Of a stretch of DNA of 55,148 nucleotides, positions 45,025 through 53,314 are shown in pieces. The stretch is taken from positions 1 through 55,148 of the forward strand of contig JAUVZL010000012.1 of assembly GCA_030602565.1 (NCBI GenBank), given 5' to 3'. The stretch's first letter is position 1. Every line of letters begins with the position of its first letter. This DNA is from Candidatus Stahliibacteriota bacterium. Its GTDB lineage: Bacteria; Hydrothermota; Tepidihabitantia; SM23-42. Under the pieces are notes generated by a model. It was not told the DNA's origin and did not search any database. It saw only the letters and a list, made by a program, of their open reading frames with translations. The translations under genes were made by a program, and so were the position numbers.

Positions 45025-45534
45025 CTATTCAAGATTTGACCCCACATCTTCTTTGGTATTAGTCTGATCAACATATTCTTGTAGCGCTGGTTTAGTATCA
45101 ATCATTTTCTGCAATGTTTCTAAAACCCGTGGAATGAGATCAATAGGAAATCTTATACCATCTTTAGTCCAACCCTTATATTTTTCAGTCTTTAACCAAA
45201 CTCTAAGATCGACCCCAAGTGAACCTTTATAAACAGAAGCGTGAACCACAAGATCGCGATTCGGTGACCGGGGAATCCGTAAGAATTCTTCATCCTGTAT
45301 TGTATCTGCCTGATCATTAGTTCTAGCAAAAGCATTTTTTATCTCTGGCAGCTTTGCCGGATCAAACTTAATTCCCTGTTTTGTAGGACCAGTATATTTT
45401 TTGGACTTAATGAATTTCCTGATATTAGCCCAAACCTCATCATTGAAATAATCGTAGTAAAAAACGATCTTGACCGACTCCGTCATTTCAATCGTATCAA
45501 CTACTTGTTCATTATGTACTTCTTTCATAGTCAT
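45025..45534 (-). CDS. Protein with two PC4-like single-strand nucleic-acid-binding domains, 169 aa
   Basis: PC4/YdbC-like signature appears twice: RKFIKSKKYTGPTKQGIKFD (residues ~40-60) and RVWLKTEKYKGWTKDGIRFP (~114-133). This fold binds single-stranded DNA or RNA. A promoter (TTGAAA-N17-TAAAAT) is directly upstream. It lies near the ParB/SNF2 remnant but has its own promoter. Confidence 0.8.
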   Translation of the reverse strand: MTMKEVHNEQVVDTIEMTESVKIVFYYDYFNDEVWANIRKFIKSKKYTGPTKQGIKFDPAKLPEIKNAFARTNDQADTIQDEEFLRIPRSPNRDLVVHASVYKGSLGVDLRVWLKTEKYKGWTKDGIRFPIDLIPRVLETLQKMIDTKPALQEYVDQTNTKEDVGSNLE

Positions 45535-45546
45535 AATACCTTCATT

Positions 45547-45575
45547 ATTTTAGCATAAACTATACTGCTTTTCAA
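45547..45575 (-). promoter_or_regulatory. Promoter of the PC4-like gene
   Basis: Minus strand: TTGAAA (45570-45575), 17 nt, TAAAAT (45547-45552). The ATGCTAAAATAA stretch is the same as at 12613's promoter. Confidence 0.6.
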
Positions 45576-45639
45576 TGGGTTTGTTGGTATTTATCCCTTA
45601 TATTTTTCCTCATTATGCCATTGGATGAATTGTCGAATG

Positions 45640-46017
45640 TCAAGACCTGCCACCTATTCCAGATTTGACTACCTCATAATTCGTGAGAATCACACGTGAG
45701 GGACTATTAAAAACATAGTAGTTTCGATGACGGTCCTGTGATAATTCTTTTGGTATTATATGGGAGTGCTTACAGAATTCTCTCCGCCAAGTATTAAGTA
45801 AGGACTTCTTTACAATAACCAATACGGTGTCGAGCATCTTCATTTCCAACCAGTACAGAATTAAATCAATTGCTATCTTTGTTTTTCCTAAACCCTGTTC
45901 ATGGAAGACTGCGGCATATTCGAGGTTCTTTATTGAAAAAACTGCTTCCGTTTGGAATGAACGAGCATCAAACTTGGCATCATATTTTGGTTCTCTTTTT
46001 ATCTTGATCTTTTGCAT
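45640..46017 (-). pseudogene. SNF2-type helicase, N-terminal fragment
   Basis: Contains helicase motif I FHEQGLGKTKIA (~residues 38-49), motif Ia VLVIVKKSLLNTWRREF and a strand ILTNYEVV. It ends at 125 aa, far short of the several hundred residues of a SNF2/DEAD helicase. The end (GIGGRS-stop) is encoded by a dispersed repeat (GTGGCAGGTCTTGACATTC), also seen at 54946-54970, so the gene was cut there. It is 21 bp downstream of the nuclease-like gene. Confidence 0.75.
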
Positions 46018-46038
46018 ATCAGATTACAGTGATACGGT

Positions 46039-46446
46039 CTAACATCTAGGGATTAATGGAACGTGAATATTAGTACGATCGACCCCGCAATCATATTTAA
46101 GCAACTTCATTAAATTTTTTGTGTAAGACGATATATCAAGTGGTACAGCAACAATAAGATGCCAGTCAAATTTTGCACAATATGTGATGAATTTCCTTAA
46201 CTGCACGTATGTGTGTGCATTTTGGATTGAAACAAAGGTTTCCGCCTCACCTACAATACTCATATCACGATATTTACATTTAAAAAGAATATCTGGAATA
46301 GAACCGTCAATTTTTGGAGGTTTGCCAGGATTATTTTCTTTAGCCGATGCGATCCATTTCATAATGGGATCATATTGATTATAATGTTTCTCGATCCAGA
46401 GTTTCAAGTAATCAACTAGCCTTGCGTGCAATGAGGATTCGGGCAT
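46039..46446 (-). CDS. Putative PD-(D/E)XK-type nuclease, 135 aa
   Basis: PDILFK (Pro51-Asp52) is followed by SIVGEAETF (Glu67, Glu69), a nuclease-fold pattern, and a helical stretch. The N-terminus is basic/helical. It lies between the ParB-like and SNF2-like genes with 7-21 bp gaps, so it probably functioned with them. It may now be orphaned by the helicase truncation. Confidence 0.6.
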   Translation of the reverse strand: MPESSLHARLVDYLKLWIEKHYNQYDPIMKWIASAKENNPGKPPKIDGSIPDILFKCKYRDMSIVGEAETFVSIQNAHTYVQLRKFITYCAKFDWHLIVAVPLDISSYTKNLMKLLKYDCGVDRTNIHVPLIPRC

Positions 46447-46453
46447 GACTTAT

Positions 46454-47464
46454 TTATTCAGCTGTTATATTATCGCAGAAATCTTTTAGTTGCTCCATTA
46501 GATCCATTAGTGTCATTACAGTATCCCCCTCAGGATTTTTTTGTAACTCTTGGAAGACTTCGTATTTCATCACAAGTATTTTTCTTTTAAGCTCTTGTGC
46601 AAGCTGAAATACATCTGCTTCCTTGAGTGCAACGTCAGCAGATTGAGCTTCTAGTAGTTTCAATGCTTCTTCAGCACCTCGATGTTTCTTTTTGAAAAAA
46701 ATCCCCTTACTCTTTTCATTCTCTAGAATTCTGGGTAAACCACGTATTGTCCTTAATGGCTCAAATTTTTGTTCTATCACCCATTTGGCAAAATCTTTAT
46801 CACTAAAGCCAGCTGCATAGACCGCATCCTTAATACGTTTGTTTTGAAATTCTACAAACGCAGAAAATCGCGTGTGATCAAACTGATCGTCACTATCAAG
46901 TTGTTGTCTATAATGGGATTCCATCAACTTATACGCATCTATGTATCTAAGAACCTGTGTCCGATTCCCACCACAAAAATCAATAACTTGGTTCATAGAT
47001 AGATTTTCTGCATTGTATAAGAAGTCTAGATATTTTGCTTTTGAGTAAGGATCCCATTCTCGGGTGCCAACCAGATGCGCCTGTAATCTAATAGCATCAA
47101 TTTGTGCTTGCGTCAAAGACTTGTAAACAATAGCAGGAATAGTATCCCAATTACCTTTCATTTTTTTATCCTGATTGAATTCGTTATAGATGGCAACCCT
47201 GGTATTTCCTTCAATCACTACGAATTTCCCATCCTGCTGTTTATTCACTATAATAGGATGAATTACACCACCATTTGTCTTTATTGATGCCTTCAAACTG
47301 CCAAAAGTTGTTGAACTATCATCGATAGTGCTGTCACCAGCACCCAACGCTAAGGCAATCTGCTCTGCATTTAGGCTACCCCCGTACATTTCAAGATATT
47401 TAGCAATTCGTGGATTACTTAGATCCAATACAATTTCATCGATTTTTAATGTCATTAGTTCCAA
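46454..47464 (-). CDS. ParB/Srx-fold protein, ~336 aa
   Basis: The N-terminal ParB/sulfiredoxin-like domain has the nucleotide-site signature VIEGNTRVAIYNEF and the preceding IIVNKQQDGKF strand. Helix-turn-helix-like sequence follows (NLSMNQVIDFCGGNRTQVLRYIDAY). It may bind DNA or act as a nuclease/CTPase. I use TTG at 47464, since GGAGG is 6 nt upstream; ATG at 47455 is the alternative. It is the first gene of the set with the nuclease-like and SNF2-like genes. Confidence 0.75.
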   Translation of the reverse strand: MELMTLKIDEIVLDLSNPRIAKYLEMYGGSLNAEQIALALGAGDSTIDDSSTTFGSLKASIKTNGGVIHPIIVNKQQDGKFVVIEGNTRVAIYNEFNQDKKMKGNWDTIPAIVYKSLTQAQIDAIRLQAHLVGTREWDPYSKAKYLDFLYNAENLSMNQVIDFCGGNRTQVLRYIDAYKLMESHYRQQLDSDDQFDHTRFSAFVEFQNKRIKDAVYAAGFSDKDFAKWVIEQKFEPLRTIRGLPRILENEKSKGIFFKKKHRGAEEALKLLEAQSADVALKEADVFQLAQELKRKILVMKYEVFQELQKNPEGDTVMTLMDLMEQLKDFCDNITAE

Positions 47465-47763
47465 TACACACCTCCATATGGAATTATATCTCCAATCTTT
47501 CCTGATTTTCTTACTTTGTGTACCCATAAATGATACAGTGCTACAATAAAGAAATTATAGCTAAGGTGGACCTCTTTGTCAATATGATGCACTGCTCCCC
47601 TCTATTTTGGACAAAAAGGGGGTTGATTTATGTTACACATTTTAGATTTATTGTCAAGGAACATTTTCTATTCACTATTCGAGATTTGACCCCAATTTAC
47701 ATACTTACTCCGATATTTATCCCGTTGAGTACAATTCAACGGACTCCGACATATTCTATATGC

Positions 47764-48216
47764 TTATTCACTTGACAATACGTCAATCACATCATTTTTC
47801 ACATTTTCGTAGCTCGGGATAGTCTTATACTTCCTGTGCATTTGTCGAACAATATACGGTTGACCATGTCCATAATCCCGCGCTGACTCAACATCACCGG
47901 CTAAGAGAACGTACTCATATCCCTCAGCACTCGTATATCCGTCCATATCTTGAGAGGTATCACAGACTTCGAGTGCACCGAATTTCTCATCGTTAAGTAT
48001 TATTGCAAATCGATAAATCACGCCGGAATGTTTGTCTACTGCCCCTACATCATATGTAATAACAACATATTCCCAGACTTTAAAATCCTCTTTTGGCTCT
48101 ATTTTCGTGTATGAAACTGTAGTATACTTACCCTGCCACTGCTTCTTTGCCACACAGTTCACAAACAAACAAGTGCTAACCGATATTAATAACATATATG
48201 TTGAAAAGTTTTTTAT
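47764..48216 (-). CDS. Lipoprotein of unknown function with probable AUA start, 150 aa
   Basis: A signal ending FVNC (lipobox) indicates export. The ribosome site GAGGAGGAAAG, which precedes ATG in several other genes here, is followed by ATA at 48216. An upstream ATG (48234) lies before the predicted transcription start, and the next in-frame ATG (48195) would be ~25 nt beyond the ribosome site. AUA is therefore the best candidate start. The rest (WEYVVITYDVGAVDKHSGVI, YEYVLLAGDVESARD) has no recognised domain. Confidence 0.65.
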   Translation of the reverse strand: MKNFSTYMLLISVSTCLFVNCVAKKQWQGKYTTVSYTKIEPKEDFKVWEYVVITYDVGAVDKHSGVIYRFAIILNDEKFGALEVCDTSQDMDGYTSAEGYEYVLLAGDVESARDYGHGQPYIVRQMHRKYKTIPSYENVKNDVIDVLSSE

Positions 48217-48234
48217 CTTTCCTCCTCTTATCAT

Positions 48235-48262
48235 ATTATCCAAAATTCGCAGCAGAAGTCAA
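48235..48262 (-). promoter_or_regulatory. Promoter of the 150-aa lipoprotein gene
   Basis: Minus strand: TTGACT (48257-48262), 16 nt ending AATTTTG, GATAAT (48235-48240); start of transcription predicted at ~48228. Confidence 0.65.
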
Positions 48263-48319
48263 TATTCTGGTTTGTTCAGTCTCTTTTGTTTCTTTAGTTG
48301 ATCTGGTCCGTTACACCGG
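48235..48319. repeat. ~85-bp promoter-containing repeat, copy 2
   Basis: Matches 29308-29392. Confidence 0.75.
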
Positions 48320-48376
48320 TTCTCCGTTTCTCCATTTCTTAGAAAAGGTGACCCCAATTCGCACAATTCGCCCGTA

Positions 48377-49591
48377 TTACATTGAGGAATGGATAAAATT
48401 CAGAACTCTTGTCTCTTTCACTCCCTGGCCATTGATAAGGAGCAAATAAGTTCCACTTGGTAGAATGGTTCCGTTATCATCTCTACCATCCCAGATAATC
48501 TGGTTAATTGAGAATTGGTGATCGATAAATTTACCAAATGACTTAACCAATCTTCCTGTAACATCATAAATTTCTAACTCTATATGCCTGGAATTCTGCA
48601 GTCTACTAAAGCTGATTTTTGTTTGTTTTGAAAATGGATTTGGGGTTATGTCTATTCTCATATTCTGAGCTGCTTCCTGCTCTTCAATTCCGACCATAAG
48701 TATCCCCTCTTCATTATAGTTCAATGCCCCGTTATTCCATCCACCAATCACATAGACCGCGTTTCCGACAAGACCGACTGCTGTGGATTGTCGGGCGTAC
48801 TGCATTGATGTTTCATCTGACCAGCTATTAGTGGTAGGGTCATAAACCTCCACATTGTCATAATAAACAGGGGAATCATAACCACCAATTGCATAAGCTA
48901 CATCATCAAAGGAGAAACCGCCAAGAGCATACCTAGCATAAGTCATATTTGCCTTTGATGCCCAGTTATCGGTATTCGGGTCATAACACTCATTCACTGT
49001 AGTTTCCCCTGAGCCGGGTGAGGTTCCACCGGCAAACACATAGATTGTATCCCTGATTACGGCAGCTGCTGGACCCATCCTTGCTGTGGGCATTGATGCT
49101 TTTGTTGCCCAAGAATCTAATGCTGGGTCATATTCTTCAACTGCTGCCGTTACTGGAAGCATACCGCCAATTACATAAATCTTGTTCGCAACAACTGCGA
49201 TAGCATAAGCATACCTTGAAGTTGGCATTGGTGTCTTTGAAGACCATGAGTCGGTTGCTGGATCATACTCCTCTACAAGATTAGTATCGGCTTGTACACC
49301 ACCTACAAAACCACCGATAGCGTAGATCTTACCGTTCACCACTGCACAACCAATATTAGAACGGGCAGTTGGCATTGATGCTTTTGTTGACCAGGAATTA
49401 CTTACTGGATCATAGACATAATTAGTATTATGAAGAGATCCACCACCACTAGAACCGCCGATTACATAGACAGTATCATTAATCACAGCACAACCAGGAC
49501 CTGACCTAACTTGCGGTATTGGTGTCTTTGTTGTCCATGTAATTGCCTGAGTCAATACTGGAAACAACAGCATAACAATAAACAATCGCAT
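48377..49591 (-). CDS. Secreted kelch-repeat protein with C-terminal sorting domain, 404 aa
   Basis: A signal peptide (FIVMLLFPVLTQA) is followed by six kelch repeats (PQVRSGPGCAVINDTVYVIGG, PTARSNIGCAVVNGKIYAIGG and others, each with VEEYDPxxDSW). They make a six-bladed propeller. The end is the FlgD-like module (ITPNPFSKQTKISF, IYDVTGRLVKSFGKF, WDGRDDNGTILPSGTYLLL). A perfect promoter lies just upstream. It belongs with the three other secreted repeat proteins in the window. Confidence 0.9.
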   Translation of the reverse strand: MRLFIVMLLFPVLTQAITWTTKTPIPQVRSGPGCAVINDTVYVIGGSSGGGSLHNTNYVYDPVSNSWSTKASMPTARSNIGCAVVNGKIYAIGGFVGGVQADTNLVEEYDPATDSWSSKTPMPTSRYAYAIAVVANKIYVIGGMLPVTAAVEEYDPALDSWATKASMPTARMGPAAAVIRDTIYVFAGGTSPGSGETTVNECYDPNTDNWASKANMTYARYALGGFSFDDVAYAIGGYDSPVYYDNVEVYDPTTNSWSDETSMQYARQSTAVGLVGNAVYVIGGWNNGALNYNEEGILMVGIEEQEAAQNMRIDITPNPFSKQTKISFSRLQNSRHIELEIYDVTGRLVKSFGKFIDHQFSINQIIWDGRDDNGTILPSGTYLLLINGQGVKETRVLNFIHSSM

Positions 49592-49611
49592 ATTTACCTC
49601 CCTTTATAGAT

Positions 49612-49639
49612 ATTATAAGAATCTTTCATTAAATGTCAA
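49612..49639 (-). promoter_or_regulatory. Promoter of the kelch gene
   Basis: Minus strand: TTGACA (49634-49639), 16 nt, TATAAT (49612-49617). Confidence 0.8.
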
Positions 49640-49734
49640 TAAGTATGACTGGGGTCAGATCTAAACATTGCACATTGATAAGGGGAATTGGAGTCAAATC
49701 TCAACAGGCTGACGCCATATGTTCTGTTGTTTTT

Positions 49735-49798
49735 CTCCAGCGAAGCGTGTCTTCAGCTTAGCATGTCTCCAGCGTTGTGTGTCTTCAGTGTAGCGTAT
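49735..49798. repeat. Four 16-bp imperfect tandem repeats
   Basis: Units of the form CTCCAGCGAAGCGTGT, with CTTCAG variants, occur four times in a row. They lie in the ~330-bp gap 49592-49921, which has the kelch promoter and dispersed GGGGTCA modules but no gene. Confidence 0.7.
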
Positions 49799-49921
49799 CT
49801 CCCCATCACCGTTTCACCAAGTCTCCGTTTCTTAGAAGATTTGTCAAGTTTCGAGATTTGACCCCATATCTGTGCCATATCTGCATAGGTGACCCCACAT
49901 CCTTTGTGTTGCCATAATTAA

Positions 49922-50677
49922 TCATTGTCCGACCTTCCTGAATTTCTTCGGAAACCCAGCATTTCTGAAATCTTCTTTATCTACATAAATGCATATATCT
50001 TCTATGCCTCTAAGTCTTATCGATTTTTCAATGTAATTGTGTTTTTTTGGACCACTGCCCAAGACTATATCCGAATGCGCAATGAAAGGAATCTTTCTGT
50101 CAAACTTAACTAACCGTGAGGCAATATTGATGCTTTCTGATATATAATCAGTTCTTTCGTTGTCTCTAGTATATCTAACTGCATGTCCCAGTGATAATCC
50201 AACTTTCAGCTGTTTTGGATATTTTATTCTCCACCTCGCGCCGATTTTTTTATTGAATTCCGGCAAGAACTCATCCTCATAGGAATCCCTCGCCGATACA
50301 ATATTCCAACACAAATTCATAATGGCGATTATGTCAACGTTGGATAGCTTCTGCCTACCAAGTTCCCATACCATCAAAACTCCGTCGCCCATGAATTTTG
50401 AAAATATTGGCCACCACTTGTCTTCTTTAAACCGATAAGAGAACCAATACAGTAGTCCATTTATGAACGAAGTGACAACTAGTTCTTTGTTAACAGAAAT
50501 GCTATGGAAGAATCGCGTGAAGCCCATCAAATCAAATATTGCAACAACAATCTTTATTAAATCAGCCCCCTCATATCCTAAATCAATGAAAGGATTCTTG
50601 TTAACTACCCTCCCCTGTTGGATTGACAATACAAATTCTCGCTTGTCAATTCTATTTACTCCTTTTTGCCTCTTCAT
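49922..50677 (-). CDS. Class III nucleotidyl cyclase-like protein, 251 aa (Pycsar-like)
   Basis: It is a lone cyclase domain. Metal aspartates appear as D49 (IFDLMGFTRFF) and D98 (KFMGDGVLMVW), and the transition-state Asn/Arg as N184 and R188 (SINIASRL). It has no membrane or sensor domain. A small membrane protein is encoded 98 bp upstream, the layout of Pycsar defence systems (pyrimidine cyclase plus membrane effector). The base-selecting residues differ from adenylyl cyclases, so the product is unknown. AAGGAGG lies 2-5 nt before the ATG. Confidence 0.75.
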   Translation of the reverse strand: MKRQKGVNRIDKREFVLSIQQGRVVNKNPFIDLGYEGADLIKIVVAIFDLMGFTRFFHSISVNKELVVTSFINGLLYWFSYRFKEDKWWPIFSKFMGDGVLMVWELGRQKLSNVDIIAIMNLCWNIVSARDSYEDEFLPEFNKKIGARWRIKYPKQLKVGLSLGHAVRYTRDNERTDYISESINIASRLVKFDRKIPFIAHSDIVLGSGPKKHNYIEKSIRLRGIEDICIYVDKEDFRNAGFPKKFRKVGQ

Positions 50678-50775
50678 TCTTCCTCCTTATCAGACCTATG
50701 TCAACAATAAAAGGTCTTGAGGCGTTGTCGCCTCAGGCCCTTCGTTCCTAAAAATGCAAATTAAGTCGCTAAAGA

Positions 50776-51336
50776 TCAATTTTTCCTAATCGAAAATATT
50801 TTTTCAATTATTTGGAACCCACCGAGCTCAACTGAAGACAGAATTGCATGTACCGTAACGGCAAGCGCAAAGGCTGCAAGTGCTAAAACGCATAACAGTA
50901 AAACACATTTGGGGTCATCCGGTATGAATTTCCCCCAGGGCAACAAAAAGAGACTAAGTATTATTATGCTTCCATTTAATATTAAAGTTCGTTTAAGCCA
51001 TTGCGAAATCCCTTTTCTAAGCCGATCGCTATTTTGGACATTTTGATGGATTCTATCTTTCCTGTCAGCCATATCTCCTACGCCCCCTTTGCCTAATGCC
51101 CAATTAAGCAAATAATCTTCAGTCCATCGGTTTTGTTCGGAAACAGCTGCTTCTTTCTTCCAGTTTTCATTCTTTATCATCTCTTCTAATCTAAGATTGG
51201 AAAGTTTCTTGGTCAATTCTGCACGTTGGTTCTTCAGAGCTTGAAGCTTAAAAATAACAAAAACTGCGCTCAGCGCGATGATTGCGGCAAACGATTGAGC
51301 AATAGCACTCAGTGTATAGAAATAACCATCACCCAT
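50776..51336 (-). CDS. Small membrane protein, candidate cyclase-partner effector, 186 aa
   Basis: Three hydrophobic helices are visible at about 8-29, 116-134 and 143-165, with a charged coiled-coil-like stretch (EELTKKLSNLRLEEMIKNEN-like) between the first and second. Pycsar systems use small membrane effectors of similar size, but I could not match the known effector domain. It precedes the cyclase gene and follows a 68-codon ORF by 6 bp. Confidence 0.65.
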   Translation of the reverse strand: MGDGYFYTLSAIAQSFAAIIALSAVFVIFKLQALKNQRAELTKKLSNLRLEEMIKNENWKKEAAVSEQNRWTEDYLLNWALGKGGVGDMADRKDRIHQNVQNSDRLRKGISQWLKRTLILNGSIIILSLFLLPWGKFIPDDPKCVLLLCVLALAAFALAVTVHAILSSVELGGFQIIEKIFSIRKN

Positions 51337-51342
51337 AATTAG

Positions 51343-51549
51343 TTACTCTTTTTTAAAATCTTCATAAATACTTCTAAATTGTTCTAAAGCAGATTCGAGG
51401 TTTTCGGCGGTGTCGCAGAATGCGACATCAAACCACTGCAATTTTTTCATAGGTGACCCCATTTCCCTTACTGAAACATATTCTCTGGCTTGTGTTTCTT
51501 TTACATTCAATTGCCAGATATTCATGGGTTTATTGATGTAAAATTTCAA
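51343..51549 (-). CDS. 68-aa ORF interrupted in frame by a dispersed repeat
   Basis: Start overlaps the TPR-HEPN gene stop (ATGA). Residues 31-39 (MGSPMKKLQ) are encoded by the dispersed repeat GCAATTTTTTCATAGGTGAC at ~51434-51462; the flanks (WQLNVKETQAREYVSVRE and VAFCDTAENLESALEQF) look like ordinary protein. The ORF may be an originally longer or fused gene with the repeat inserted in frame. Function unknown. Confidence 0.45.
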   Translation of the reverse strand: MKFYINKPMNIWQLNVKETQAREYVSVREMGSPMKKLQWFDVAFCDTAENLESALEQFRSIYEDFKKE

Positions 51550-52808
51550 TCTTTACTTCTACCGCTGATCTTTAGAACTTTTTTTATTATCTCAACTGCG
51601 CTTATAAAACAAAGGTCAGATTTAGATTGATCCAATAGTTCTGTTTCTCTAAGTTCTTTGCCAGGATGTATAAAATTTCTATGGATTCTAGAGATATTGC
51701 CCAGGTGAACAAGTAAATCACTCATGGTCTTTGATTGTTCAAAATAGCTTAACAAATCACCTAAATTACAATCGTAAAGATCTTTTTGTATTACTTTGTT
51801 CTGGCGGTTATACGATATTCTCTTTATTTTTTTCTTTTCGCAGTGATATATTAATAACGCTTCAACTAAGGATCCGGAAAGAACAACGACAGATTTTGCG
51901 TTTTTCATAAAATAGTTCAGAACTAGTTCGTCGAAATCTCTTTCTATTATAAATCTATATTTTTTATTAATTTTTCTAATCCTTAATAATATCTCAAAGT
52001 ACTTATATCTTTCCAGATTTTCTATAGTCACATTTTCAAAACCATCAATCCAGTTTTTATTTATTTTTTCATATTGAGCTTTTTGTAATGCTGCTTCAAG
52101 AAAAGGATTGATTTCATAAACGGCAACTAATCCATCAACCCGTCTATCTGTTTTTCTTATATAGCCCTTTTGAAGCCATTGATTCTTTAAAGAATCAGCT
52201 TTTTGAGCATCTGTACACATCAAAACTTTGAATTTCCAATTCGGAAGCGGTATCTGATTATTTTTCAAATATTTATCTTTTTTGATATTTAAAACGAAAT
52301 TCTTGAGTTTACTTATAACAAATTCATTTTCCTTTTTTAAAGCCTTGATGGCGTTTCCATAAATCTGCTTTAAGGTTTCTTGTTCATTAATTATATTTAA
52401 TAAACTTTCATAATTATTGTTTATTATTTCATCTTTCGGATCTAATTTCTTTGCTTTTTGAATCAGTCGGAAGGCTGTCTTTATTTGCCCCTTTGATTTC
52501 TTTATATTTGATAAATTATTTAAGACGGAAGAATTGTTTTTCTCCCATTGTAATATACTTTCATAAACTTCTTCAGCCGCGGTTACGTCACCAGCCTCAT
52601 TAAGAGAGTAAGCTACTTCAAAATTATAAAACGTTTCTTTTTCTTCAATCAAATCGGAGTTGAATAGTTTCATAACTTCGCGATACTTTTGTTCCTGAAA
52701 TAAATCTTGAATTAAAGTTTCAATCAAATAATTGGCATGTGCAACATCGCCAGCAGTTTTTGATTTTTTTGCTTCATTAGTAATTTCTTTGAATTTTTTT
52801 TTGGTCAT
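51546..52808 (-). CDS. TPR-like protein with C-terminal HEPN-like domain, 420 aa
   Basis: TPR-type repeats cover residues ~60-140 (YNFEVAYSLNEAGDVTAAEEVYESIL, NLSNIKKSKGQIKTAFRLIQKAKKLDP). A C-terminal helical part contains RNFIHPG, resembling the RxxxH of HEPN RNases (LA2681-like proteins have a TPR plus HEPN layout). The assignment is tentative. AAAGGA lies ahead of the ATG, and it heads the operon leading to the membrane protein and the cyclase. Confidence 0.6.
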   Translation of the reverse strand: MTKKKFKEITNEAKKSKTAGDVAHANYLIETLIQDLFQEQKYREVMKLFNSDLIEEKETFYNFEVAYSLNEAGDVTAAEEVYESILQWEKNNSSVLNNLSNIKKSKGQIKTAFRLIQKAKKLDPKDEIINNNYESLLNIINEQETLKQIYGNAIKALKKENEFVISKLKNFVLNIKKDKYLKNNQIPLPNWKFKVLMCTDAQKADSLKNQWLQKGYIRKTDRRVDGLVAVYEINPFLEAALQKAQYEKINKNWIDGFENVTIENLERYKYFEILLRIRKINKKYRFIIERDFDELVLNYFMKNAKSVVVLSGSLVEALLIYHCEKKKIKRISYNRQNKVIQKDLYDCNLGDLLSYFEQSKTMSDLLVHLGNISRIHRNFIHPGKELRETELLDQSKSDLCFISAVEIIKKVLKISGRSKD

Positions 52809-52818
52809 ATACGTTCCT

Positions 52819-52846
52819 TTTATAATCCAAAATCTTCGCTTTTCAA
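52819..52846 (-). promoter_or_regulatory. Promoter of the TPR-HEPN/cyclase operon
   Basis: Minus strand: TTGAAA (52841-52846), 16 nt, TATAAA (52819-52824), ~11 nt before the ATG at 52808. Confidence 0.6.
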
Positions 52847-52887
52847 TACCCAGATTCTTTTTAATGCCGGCGGGAATAACATGTTCA

Positions 52888-53202
52888 TTATGTTTTTTCT
52901 AGCTTGCCATCAAAGCATTGTTTTTCAACTACACCATTTGTACCGAACTCTATGTACAAACCAAACTTATATTGAAGTGGTTTTTTTCTAAATGCTTTTA
53001 ATTTCTTCAAATCGAAATCTTTAGTAGATTTATTTATGATTTTTTTAATCTCAATCACAAGTAAATTATTTTCTGTGCCTCTATGATGAATAATAATGTC
53101 AGGATAAACAGTCTTTGCTGTTGTGTCATCTGATTGCAGATTTTCGATATCTAAATTCAATTTCTTCGTGATGAATTCAGTATCCATATTTTTATTTTTC
53201 AT
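52888..53202 (-). CDS. Putative PD-(D/E)XK nuclease-like protein, 104 aa
   Basis: YPDIIIHHRG (Asp35) and LLVIEIKK (Glu51, Lys53) show the PD-(D/E)XK core seen in short nuclease-like proteins. The family is usually longer at the N-terminus, so this may be a shortened copy. A TATAAT at 53206-53211 lies only 3 nt before the ATG at 53202; the ATG at 53187 may be the true start. It lies just downstream of structured RNA A. Confidence 0.6.
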   Translation of the reverse strand: MKNKNMDTEFITKKLNLDIENLQSDDTTAKTVYPDIIIHHRGTENNLLVIEIKKIINKSTKDFDLKKLKAFRKKPLQYKFGLYIEFGTNGVVEKQCFDGKLEKT

Positions 53203-53284
53203 CCTATTATACTCACAATCGACTCATTCAATTCTAACCAACACCACCAATAAAGTCAAGCCTTAAGCCTTGTTGATCCAAACA

Positions 53285-53313
53285 CCCCGTTAGAGTCTCC
53301 GCCTCTAACGGGG
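53285..53313. repeat. CCCCGTTAGAG/CTCTAACGGGG hairpin
   Basis: Perfect 11-bp arms with a 7-nt loop, located right after the U-rich end of RNA A. Related CCCCGTT...AACGGGG elements are at 26247-26308 and 41220-41245. On the plus strand it is followed by A-runs, not T-runs, so it is not a normal terminator. Confidence 0.7.
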
Positions 53314-53314
53314 T

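Noticed and set aside
38652-49639. CRISPR array in the repeat-rich region
   Set aside because: The repeats are dispersed and unequal, with no regular spacers and no cas genes.
53285-53313. CCCCGTTAGAG hairpin as terminator of the sigma gene
   Set aside because: The T-run lies before the hairpin on the minus strand, not after it; termination of RNA A is better explained by its own end.
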